A stretch of 64,000 nucleotides of DNA, from assembly GCF_036013955.1 (NCBI RefSeq), contig NZ_CP107903.1, positions 6,634,001 to 6,698,000 on the forward strand, written 5' to 3'. The stretch's first letter is position 1. Each line of letters opens with the position of its first letter. The DNA comes from Streptomyces sp. NBC_00459. Its GTDB lineage: Bacteria > Actinomycetota > Actinomycetes > Streptomycetales > Streptomycetaceae. The notes beneath the pieces are model-generated. The model ran no database searches, was not told the origin of the DNA, and worked only from the letters and a program-made list of their open reading frames with translations. The position numbers and the translations under genes are program-made. Of this stretch, positions 57,352 through 64,000 are shown one piece after another.

Positions 57352-60204
57352 ATGCGAGCACCGGTGCAGAAGACGCGGCCTCGGCGCACAGGCAGGCAGA
57401 CAGCTCCCGCAGGGGGCGCTACCGGTGACGCCCCGACCGATCCCGCGGGCCGGGGTCGCCCCGCCCACGTCCGCAACCGGCTCATCGTGGCCGTCGCCGT
57501 CGTGGCCGCCGCGATCGCCGGGGCCGGCGCCCCGTCCGTCGTCGCCGCATCCTCGCAGCTCAACGACTCCCAGAACCTGGTGACGCTCGCGACGCAGACC
57601 CAGGACGCCCTGACCCTCGCCCACTCGCTCGCCGACGAACGCGACGAGGTCACCGTCTACATCGCCGCCGGCCGCCCCAAGGCGAAGGCGCCCTCGGAGC
57701 AGCGCGCCGCCCGGGTCGACCGGGAGGTCGGCGACCTGCGTGCGAACCCGGACACCCCGGCCGCGCTTCGCGCCGACCTCGACGACATCGCGACACTGCG
57801 CAGCGCGGCGCTCACCGGGAAGGGCACCGCCCTCCAGGCGCACGAGACGTACTCCGCCGCCATCGCCGGGCTGCACCGCCTCGCCGAGCAACTGGCCCAG
57901 AAGCAGCCGCCGCGAGCGGGCGCCGGCGCCTACGCCCTCGCCGAACTCGACTCCGCCGTCCAGCAGGCCGCCGCCGCCCGGGGCCTCCTCCTCGCCGCGC
58001 TCAGCGTGCCGACGTCCACGGAGACCGTGTACGACCCGGTCACCGGGCTGTCGTCCGAGCAGACCGTCTCCTCCGCGGCCGACACCAGGACGCGGGGCGA
58101 GCTCACCGCCGCCGCCCAGCAGGCCCGTCTGCGCTCGGACGCGGCGATCACCGACTTCCGCGAGACGGCCCCCGAGGCCGCCGTCGGCAGCTACGACTCC
58201 ACGGTCACCGGACCCGAGGTCGACACCGCCGACAAGTACCTCGCCTCGCTCACCGACCAGCCCACGCTGTCCACGAGCGAACTCGCCACCAGCCTCAGCG
58301 GCGTGGACGCGGCCGTCTCCGCCCGCCTCGAACTGATGCGCGGCGTCGAGTCCGCCCTCTACGACCGCCGGACCAAAGCCCTCACCAAGCTCCGCGACGA
58401 CGACGTCACCGAGCTGGAGATCCGGATCGCCGCCCTCGGCGCCCTCCTGCTGGTCGCCGTCGGTATCGCCACCGCCATGGCCCGCTCCCTCACCCGTCCG
58501 CTCTCCGTGCTGCGCCGGGGCACCGCCCGGCTGGCCGAGGCCGCCGACCCGCTCGCCGAGGAACCGGTCAGGTTCACCGGCCGCAACGACGAGTTCGCCC
58601 AGGTCGTCCGCTCCGTCAACGCCCTGCACGCCCGCGCCCTCGCCGTCCACGAGCGCATCGCCACCCTGGAGTCCGACCGCAAGCACCTGGTCGGCCAGCG
58701 CCAGAAGATGGCCGACGCCCGCGAGGAACTGCGCACCGAACTCGCCGACGCCGCCGCCCATCTGGCCCGCACCCGGCACAGCATCCACGGCACCTTCGTC
58801 AACCTCGCGCTGCGCACCCTCGGCCTCGTCGAGCGTCAACTCGCCGTCATCGAGGGCCTGGAGGAGCGCGAGCAGGACCCGGACCGGCTCGCCACCCTCT
58901 TCAAGCTCGACCACTTCGCCACCGTCATGCGCCGGCACAGCGAGAACCTCCTCGTCCTCGCCGGTGCCGAACACGGCCACCAGCACGCGGGTCCCGTCCC
59001 GCTCGTCGACGTGGTCCGCGCCGCCGTGAGCGAGATCGAGCGGTACGAGCGGGTGCGCATCGCCGCGCTGCCGCCGCACGGGCATCTCGCCGGGTTCGCC
59101 GCCGACGACGTCAGCCATCTGCTGGCCGAACTCCTGGAGAACGCCACCTCGTTCACGCCGCCCGAGCTTCCGGTGGAGATCTCCGGCTGGCTCCTGGAGA
59201 GCGGCGAGGTCATGATCTCCGTCCAGGACGAGGGCATCGGTATGACCGCCGAGCGCCTGGTCCGCCTCAACTCCCGCCTCGCCGACTTCGATCCGGACGT
59301 CCCGCACGACACGTACGAGACGGGCGGCGGAGCCGACAAGGAGGGCGGCGACGGGCTGGGGCTCGGGCTGTACGTCGTCGCGAGGCTCGCCCATCGGCAC
59401 GGGGTGCGGGTGCAGTTGCGGGAACAGAAGCAGGGCGGTGTCGCGGCGGTCGTGGTCCTGCCGAAGACGCTGCTGGCCCCGGACCCGGCCGCCGTACCAC
59501 CGTCGGCCACGTCGACGCTCGGCGGCTCGGCGCTGTCCTTCCCGGGCGCCGATGCCGAGGTCAACTCCAATGTCCTGCAAGGGCGTTCGGAGGCCGAGGA
59601 ACCGGACCGGGAGCTCGACTCCGGGCCGGGCGAGCTGCCGGCCGATGCCCCGATCCCGGCCGACGCCCCCGACCCGATGATCGCCGCTGCGGAGCGGGCC
59701 GTACGGAACGCGGAGGCCGACGCCGAAGCCGGGGCGGACACGGATGCCCCCGAGCCTCTCCCCGCGTCCGAGATCACCATGGAACTGCTCGTGCCGGAAC
59801 CCCCGGCCGAGGACACCGCCGAGCCGGCCGTCCCCACGGCTCCCGACAGCGCCCGCGACAGCGAAGCCGTATCCGCGACCGCGAGCGGAACCACCGCCCA
59901 GGACCCCTACGCCATCGGCCCCGACACGCACGAGCGTGTCGAGGAGGAACCGATCACCGACAAGGGGCTGCCCAAGCGGACCCCGAGGATCACCGCGCCC
60001 GTCGCGCCGCCGAGACCACGGACGGGTTCCGTCGACGCCGAGGCGCTGCGGCGCAGGCTCGGCGGGTTCCACCGGGGGGCGCGCGACGGACACCGTGACG
60101 TGGAGGCGGAGATCGCGGAGCAGACGGCGAGTACGGCACGTACGGCAGAGCCGGCACGTGCCGAAGAAACCACGGGGGGAACAGTCGAGGAGGCAAGCAG
60201 TTGA
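57352..60204 (+). CDS. cvnA: Conservon CvnA, membrane sensor kinase-like protein
   Basis: A 950-residue nitrate-sensor-like kinase. Cytosolic basic start, a span at about 43-65, a large extracytoplasmic helical (NIT-like) domain to about 360, a second span (LGALLLVAVGIATAMA), HAMP (SLTRPLSVLRRGTARLAEAA), a helical region with HSIHGTFVNLALRTLG in place of a standard H box, and an ATPase domain with N box LLENATSFTPPELP, G1 DEGIGM and G2 GLGLGLYVVA. A 240-residue acidic, Pro/Ala-rich tail follows. CvnA heads conservons, whose CvnB-D form a G-protein-like membrane complex. ATG 57352 is uncertain; GTG 57364 is also possible. Confidence 0.92.
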   Translation: MRAPVQKTRPRRTGRQTAPAGGATGDAPTDPAGRGRPAHVRNRLIVAVAVVAAAIAGAGAPSVVAASSQLNDSQNLVTLATQTQDALTLAHSLADERDEVTVYIAAGRPKAKAPSEQRAARVDREVGDLRANPDTPAALRADLDDIATLRSAALTGKGTALQAHETYSAAIAGLHRLAEQLAQKQPPRAGAGAYALAELDSAVQQAAAARGLLLAALSVPTSTETVYDPVTGLSSEQTVSSAADTRTRGELTAAAQQARLRSDAAITDFRETAPEAAVGSYDSTVTGPEVDTADKYLASLTDQPTLSTSELATSLSGVDAAVSARLELMRGVESALYDRRTKALTKLRDDDVTELEIRIAALGALLLVAVGIATAMARSLTRPLSVLRRGTARLAEAADPLAEEPVRFTGRNDEFAQVVRSVNALHARALAVHERIATLESDRKHLVGQRQKMADAREELRTELADAAAHLARTRHSIHGTFVNLALRTLGLVERQLAVIEGLEEREQDPDRLATLFKLDHFATVMRRHSENLLVLAGAEHGHQHAGPVPLVDVVRAAVSEIERYERVRIAALPPHGHLAGFAADDVSHLLAELLENATSFTPPELPVEISGWLLESGEVMISVQDEGIGMTAERLVRLNSRLADFDPDVPHDTYETGGGADKEGGDGLGLGLYVVARLAHRHGVRVQLREQKQGGVAAVVVLPKTLLAPDPAAVPPSATSTLGGSALSFPGADAEVNSNVLQGRSEAEEPDRELDSGPGELPADAPIPADAPDPMIAAAERAVRNAEADAEAGADTDAPEPLPASEITMELLVPEPPAEDTAEPAVPTAPDSARDSEAVSATASGTTAQDPYAIGPDTHERVEEEPITDKGLPKRTPRITAPVAPPRPRTGSVDAEALRRRLGGFHRGARDGHRDVEAEIAEQTASTARTAEPARAEETTGGTVEEASS

Positions 60205-60755
60205 CCGCGCCCAGTACCTTCGGCCTGAGTAGCGAAGCCCGCAACCTGCACTGGCTGCTGAGCAACCTCGTCGAGGAGGTGCCGGGACTGACGTCGGTCG
60301 CGGTGGTCTCCTCGGACGGTCTGCTCCTGCTCTCGTCCGACCCAGACAGGAACGCGGAACGTCGGCCCGACCGGCCGGCCGGCCCCAGAGGCTCCGCCGC
60401 CGACCTCGCCACGATCGTCTCCGGCATCGGCAGCCTCACCATCGGCGCCGCCAAGCTGATGGACTACGGCGGCGTCAAGCAGACCATGGTCGCGATGGAG
60501 GACGGCACCCTCTTCGTGATGTCGATCAGCGACGGCTCGCTGCTGGGCGTGCACGGATCCCCGGACTGCGACATGAGCGTGGTGGCGTACCACATGGCGC
60601 TCTTCGTGGGCCGCGCCGGACACGTCCTGACCCCCGAACTCCGCAGTGAGCTGCGGGAGTCGATCGAACGCGGGGCGCCGGACAACGAGCCGGCGGCGGT
60701 CGGGCCGATGGCCGTCCGGTCCGTGAAGGACCGTTCGGCGGAGGTCGTCAAGTGA
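60201..60755 (+). CDS. cvnB: Conservon CvnB, roadblock/LC7 protein
   Basis: A 184-residue roadblock-fold protein (SSEARNLHWLLSNLVEEVPG, VAVVSSDGLLLLSS, MEDGTLFVMSISDGSLLGVH). It is expected to regulate the GTPase CvnD, like MglB with MglA. The start is TTG 60201, overlapping the cvnA stop (TTGA), with GAGGAGG upstream. A charged insert (RNAERRPDRPAGPRG) sits in the middle, and the tail is longer than in most roadblock proteins. Confidence 0.93.
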   Translation: MTAPSTFGLSSEARNLHWLLSNLVEEVPGLTSVAVVSSDGLLLLSSDPDRNAERRPDRPAGPRGSAADLATIVSGIGSLTIGAAKLMDYGGVKQTMVAMEDGTLFVMSISDGSLLGVHGSPDCDMSVVAYHMALFVGRAGHVLTPELRSELRESIERGAPDNEPAAVGPMAVRSVKDRSAEVVK

Positions 60756-61162
60756 GCGCCACCCCGGACGTGCCCAGGCTCCCCGTCCGTGGCGGCGACC
60801 GCAAACCGGCCCGGGTGCGCCCGTACTCGCTGACCGGCGGCCGGACCCGCTTCGGCCATGTCCTCCTCGTCGAGACGTTCGTCGCCGCGATCGAAGCGCC
60901 CGAGGAGCGCAAGGAGTTGGAGAATGGTTCCCTCAGTACCCGGGTCATGCCGGAGCTGCGGGCCATCGTCGAACTGTGCCGCCGGATGCGTACGGTGGCC
61001 GAGATCGCCGCGCTGCTGAAGATGCCGCTGGGCGTGGTCCGCGTGCTCCTCAGCGATCTCGCGGACCAGGGAAAGATCCGTGTGTACGGAACCGGTCACG
61101 GGCCGGGGCAGCCGGACCGCGCGCTGCTGGAAAGGGTGCTGAGTGGACTCCGTCGTCTCTGA
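60752..61162 (+). CDS. cvnC: Conservon CvnC, DUF742 protein
   Basis: A 136-residue DUF742 protein. It begins with RVRPYSLTGGRT, the family mark, and ends in a winged-helix-like region (CRRMRTVAEIAALLKMPLGV followed by VRVLLSDLADQGKIRV). It overlaps both neighbours, cvnB by four bases and cvnD by 20. It is the third part of the conservon complex; exact role unknown. Confidence 0.93.
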   Translation: MSATPDVPRLPVRGGDRKPARVRPYSLTGGRTRFGHVLLVETFVAAIEAPEERKELENGSLSTRVMPELRAIVELCRRMRTVAEIAALLKMPLGVVRVLLSDLADQGKIRVYGTGHGPGQPDRALLERVLSGLRRL

Positions 61163-61835
61163 CGTCGCCCGTGGTGTGTCCCCGCTTCTCCAACTCTCTC
61201 CGGAAGGCCGACTTCCGCTGGAGACCGAGGAGTTGCGGCCGTGGCAGGAGGACCGCACCCGTGCGCCGATCGCCACGAAGATCGTGATCGCAGGCGGTTT
61301 CGGTGTCGGCAAGACCACCATGGTCGGCACCATCTCGGAGATCGAGCCCCTCCAGACGGAGGCGCTGATGACCGAGGCGAGCGAGGGCACCGACGACCTC
61401 ACCGCGACCCCGGACAAGCAGACGACCACCGTGGCCATGGACTACGGCCGCGTCACGCTCGACGACGACCTGGTGCTCTACCTCTTCGGTACGCCGGGCC
61501 AGCAGCGGTTCTGGTTCATGTGGGACGACCTGGTGCGCGGCGCGATCGGCGCGGTCGTGCTGGCCGACACCCGGCGGCTGAAGGAGTGCTTCCCGGCGCT
61601 CGACTACTTCGAGAGCTGCGGGCTGCCCTACGTCGTGGCCGTCAACCACTTCGACGGCAGTGCGGAGTTCGAAGCGGAGGACGTGCGGGAGGCGCTCACC
61701 GTGCCCGCACACATACCTGTCATGATCATGGATGCGCGGCGCCGCCTCCCGGTGATCGAGACCCTGCTCGCCCTGGTGGGCCACGCGCTGGACGTCAGTC
61801 CCGAGCAAGTCGACATGACAGCCAGGTCGACGTAA
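61143..61835 (+). CDS. cvnD: Conservon CvnD, MglA-like small GTPase
   Basis: A 230-residue GTPase. G1 is GGFGVGKTT (near residue 51), the switch region holds TPDKQTTTVAMDYGR, G3 is LFGTPGQQRFWFMWDDL, and the base-contact motif is VNHFD instead of NKxD. Fold ends in the IETLLALVGHAL helix. It starts with GTG inside cvnC. The complex is thought to sit under the membrane and to be inactivated or released on signal from CvnA. Confidence 0.93.
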   Translation: MDSVVSDVARGVSPLLQLSPEGRLPLETEELRPWQEDRTRAPIATKIVIAGGFGVGKTTMVGTISEIEPLQTEALMTEASEGTDDLTATPDKQTTTVAMDYGRVTLDDDLVLYLFGTPGQQRFWFMWDDLVRGAIGAVVLADTRRLKECFPALDYFESCGLPYVVAVNHFDGSAEFEAEDVREALTVPAHIPVMIMDARRRLPVIETLLALVGHALDVSPEQVDMTARST

Positions 61836-61873
61836 CTGCGACGCAACTGCGACATGGGGAGAGACCAGACCGT

Positions 61874-63127
61874 ATGCGGAAGATACTCGTCGTCGGAGCC
61901 GGTCAGGCCGGCCTTCAGATAGCCCTCGGACTCCAGTCGCAGGGGTACGAGGTCACCCTGATGTCCAATCGGACCTCGGACGAGATCCGGTCCGGCCGGG
62001 TCATGTCCACGCAGTGCATGTTCGACACCGCCCTCCAGCACGAGCGCGATCTCCAGCTGAACTTCTGGGAGTCCCAGGCCCCGAAGATCGAAGGACTCGG
62101 CGTCTCGGTCGCGGCCCCCGGCTCGCACGACCCGGGCCCGACCCAGCGCGCGATCGACTGGGTGGGCACGCTCGACGGCTACGCCCAGTCGGTCGACCAG
62201 CGGGTGAAGATGGCCGGCTGGATGGAGACGTTCGCCCAGCGCGGCGGCCAACTGGTCATCCACGGCGCGGCGGTCGGCGACCTGGACTACTTCTCCCGTA
62301 CGTACGACCTCGTCCTGGTCGCCGCGGGCAAGGGCGAACTGGTGTCGATGTTCGCCCGCGACCCGGAGCGCTCCCCGTACCGCGAGCCGCAGCGCGCGCT
62401 GGCCGTCGCCTATGTCCACGGTCTGGGCCCGCGCCCCGAGCACCCGGACACGGAAGCCGTCCGCTGCAACCTGGTCCCGGGCGTCGGCGAGCTGTTCGTC
62501 ATGCCGACGTTCACCACCTCGGGCCGCGCCGACATCCTGTTCTGGGAGGGCATACCCGGCGGCCCGCTCGACGTCTTCAACGGCGTCCGCGACCCCGCCG
62601 AGCACCTCTCCCTGACCCTGGAACTCATGGAGCGGTTCACGCCGTGGGAGTACGCGCGGGCCACCAAGGCCGAACTCACCGACGCCGGCGGCACCTTGGC
62701 CGGCCGCTACGCCCCCACCGTCCGCAACCCGGTCGGCCGCCTCCCCGGCGGCGGCCTGGTCCTCGGCGTGGCCGACGTGGTCGTGGCGAACGACCCGATC
62801 ACCGGCCAGGGCTCCAACTCCGCCTCGAAGTGCGCGGCTTCGTACCTCGCCTCGATCCTCGAACACGGCGAGAAGGAGTTCGACGAGACCTGGATGCGGG
62901 CCACCTTCGACCGCTACTGGGACACCGCCCAGCACGTCACCAAGTGGACCAACGCGATGCTCGGCCCGCCGCCGGAGCACGTCATCAACCTCCTCGGCGC
63001 GGCAGGCCAGTTGCCCCCGGCCGCCGACCGCTTCGCCAACGCCTTCAACGACCCGTCGGACTTCGAGAACTTCTTCTACGAGCCGGAGAAGACGGCCGCC
63101 TACCTGGGTTCGCTCACCGGGGCGTAG
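61874..63127 (+). CDS. Styrene/indole-type FAD monooxygenase (StyA-like), conservon-linked
   Basis: A 417-residue flavoprotein starting with the FAD-binding motif ILVVGAGQAGLQIALGL. The domain order follows StyA: STQCMFDTALQHERDLQLNFW near residue 45, a substrate domain in the middle, and the late FAD motif VADVVVANDPITGQGSNSAS (near 300-320). StyA-like enzymes take reduced FAD from a separate reductase and epoxidise styrene or indole. No reductase is adjacent. It starts 38 bases after cvnD and is likely in the same transcript. It overlaps the convergent NlpC/P60 gene by 28 bases. Confidence 0.88.
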   Translation: MRKILVVGAGQAGLQIALGLQSQGYEVTLMSNRTSDEIRSGRVMSTQCMFDTALQHERDLQLNFWESQAPKIEGLGVSVAAPGSHDPGPTQRAIDWVGTLDGYAQSVDQRVKMAGWMETFAQRGGQLVIHGAAVGDLDYFSRTYDLVLVAAGKGELVSMFARDPERSPYREPQRALAVAYVHGLGPRPEHPDTEAVRCNLVPGVGELFVMPTFTTSGRADILFWEGIPGGPLDVFNGVRDPAEHLSLTLELMERFTPWEYARATKAELTDAGGTLAGRYAPTVRNPVGRLPGGGLVLGVADVVVANDPITGQGSNSASKCAASYLASILEHGEKEFDETWMRATFDRYWDTAQHVTKWTNAMLGPPPEHVINLLGAAGQLPPAADRFANAFNDPSDFENFFYEPEKTAAYLGSLTGA

Positions 63128-64000
63128 TCGCTGGGCTCTGCGGTTTCCGGGGGTTCTGCGGACTCTGCGGATTCCGTGGGCTCCGTGGCGAGGGAGTAGC
63201 CCTCGTCCGGGCCCGCCATGGCGTCGGCGGGGAGCTTCGGCGGTGTGTAGCGCCGCAGGGGCTCCCCCGCCGGGTCCGGCCGTACGGCGCCCAGCACCGG
63301 GTTGGCCGAGATCGGCGACACCTTCACCCTCGCGCCGGGCCGCGGCGCCTGCACGACCATCCCGTCCCCGAGGTAGAGGGCCACGTGCGTCGCCTCGGGG
63401 AAGTAGACGACGAGGTCACCGGGGCGCAGCTCGGCCAGCGGGATGTGCGGCAGCCGCGCCCACTGCTCCTGGCTGGTCCGGGGAATGGGCCGGCCCGCCG
63501 CCTCCCAGGCCTGCGAGGTCAGCCCCGAACAGTCGAACGACGCCGGCCCCTCGGCACCCCACTCGTACGGCTTCCCGAGCTGCGCCACGGCCTGCCGCAG
63601 TGCCCGCTCACCCTCCTCGGACGGCGCCCGGTCGGCACTGAGGGCGCCGGAGGTGACGAACTCCCGCTGTTTGCCGGTGACTTGATCCTGCTCCAACTCG
63701 GCCAGCTCGGCGAGCTGTTCGGTGCTGAGGGTGGCGAGCAGCTCCTCGACCTCTCGGAGCCGCGCCCGTACGGCGTCCCGGTCCCGCTTCTGCTGTTCGG
63801 CGAGGGTGAGTTGCTTGTCCAGGGCGGCACGGGCCGCGCGCGCCAGACCGCCGGTGTGCCTTTCGCCGCCGACCAGCCGGCCCACCGTCTCGACCCGCTC
63901 CAGCGCCAACTGCCGGATCACATGGCCCTGTTCGAGCGCGTGCTGCGGATCGCGGGCCAGCAGCAGCTGTACGTAGGGGGAGATGTCGGTGCTGCTCTGG
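63100..64000 (-). CDS. NlpC/P60 cell-wall endopeptidase (C-terminal part; N-terminus outside window)
   Basis: At least 300 residues of a C40-family protein. The first part is an alpha-helical coiled coil (ARAALDKQLTLAEQQKRDRD, ELLATLSTEQLAELAELEQD). The catalytic domain has Cys in SFDCSGLTSQAW and His in ATHVALYLGDGMV, then a polar Glu/Pro-rich tail (ATEPTESAESAEPPETAEP). It should cut peptide stems in peptidoglycan; the missing N-terminus is expected to hold an export signal. The frame is open to the window edge. Confidence 0.88.
   Translation of the reverse strand, partial: QSSTDISPYVQLLLARDPQHALEQGHVIRQLALERVETVGRLVGGERHTGGLARAARAALDKQLTLAEQQKRDRDAVRARLREVEELLATLSTEQLAELAELEQDQVTGKQREFVTSGALSADRAPSEEGERALRQAVAQLGKPYEWGAEGPASFDCSGLTSQAWEAAGRPIPRTSQEQWARLPHIPLAELRPGDLVVYFPEATHVALYLGDGMVVQAPRPGARVKVSPISANPVLGAVRPDPAGEPLRRYTPPKLPADAMAGPDEGYSLATEPTESAESAEPPETAEPSDYAPVSEPR

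Noticed and set aside
57346..60093. 915-codon open frame on the minus strand opposite cvnA
   Set aside because: Repetitive Gly/Arg/Val-rich product without any domain; a reading of the antisense of a GC-rich gene whose plus-strand product has clear kinase motifs.

Overview
This is a very GC-rich, densely packed stretch of a Streptomyces chromosome. The content is core-genome: the dasR-dasABC-nagB aminosugar regulon, a WhiB-like protein of the WblE type, a sigma-B-type sigma factor with an RsbW-like partner (sigH/prsH type), the Ni-superoxide dismutase pair sodN/sodX, the EshA encapsulin, an actinobacterial 2-oxoglutarate decarboxylase/dehydrogenase, Lon and a conservon. From memory, the order resembles S. 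coelicolor from roughly nrdAB through dasR to past lon; this was not checked by alignment. No rRNA, tRNA, CRISPR array, insertion sequence or prophage was seen. Genes without experimental support are named by family motifs visible in the translations.

Layout. 1-2.8 kb: class I ribonucleotide reductase nrdA and the first codons of nrdB (minus strand), behind a cobalamin riboswitch and a pair of NrdR-like boxes. 2.8-4.8 kb: an SSS-family monocarboxylate-type permease with its small DUF3311 partner. 4.9-11.9 kb: dasR, dasABC, a GH3 beta-N-acetylhexosaminidase and nagB, with several DasR-type (dre) operator sites. 12.3-18.4 kb: a PdtaS-like sensor kinase, wblE, a diacylglycerol-kinase-like protein, a membrane protein, the sigma/anti-sigma pair, and a UBP-type zinc finger. 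18.5-22.2 kb: Na+/H+ antiporter, PLP deaminase, amidase and a small protein. 22.5-25.1 kb: a family 2B encapsulin operon (eshA plus a polyprenyl diphosphate synthase). 25.3-31 kb: small cytosolic proteins, then a phosphate transporter-PPK2 operon. 31-32.6 kb: sodN and sodX. 32.7-38 kb: a methyltransferase, an ECF sigma/partner pair and a polar amino-acid ABC transporter. 38.4-44.2 kb: malic enzyme, an MDR oxidoreductase, an HTH/Clp-N pair behind twin palindromes, and a PadR/DUF4097 pair. 44.4-52.8 kb: the 2-oxoglutarate decarboxylase, a two-component system, a spermidine-synthase-like protein, a rhomboid-like protein and a GNAT. 53-57 kb: lon behind a ClgR-type box, MarR and a PP2C-like protein. 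57.4-63.1 kb: conservon cvnABCD followed by a styrene/indole-type flavin monooxygenase. The right edge holds a truncated NlpC/P60 hydrolase.

The strongest candidates for unusual biology are: (i) the cyclic-nucleotide-domain encapsulin with its co-translated polyprenyl synthase, whose disordered N-terminus looks like a cargo tag, together with a perfect inverted repeat upstream; (ii) the 69-aa HTH protein and double-Clp-N protein, expressed from an apparently leaderless promoter covered by two near-identical TGTCAAC palindromes; (iii) the conservon coupled to a flavin monooxygenase and preceded by a 22-bp-period tandem repeat; and (iv) an RsbW-like protein next to the sigma factor that appears to lack the usual ATP-binding motifs. 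Several genes share the layout of a -10 hexamer followed by exactly six bases and then the start codon, which suggests leaderless mRNAs.
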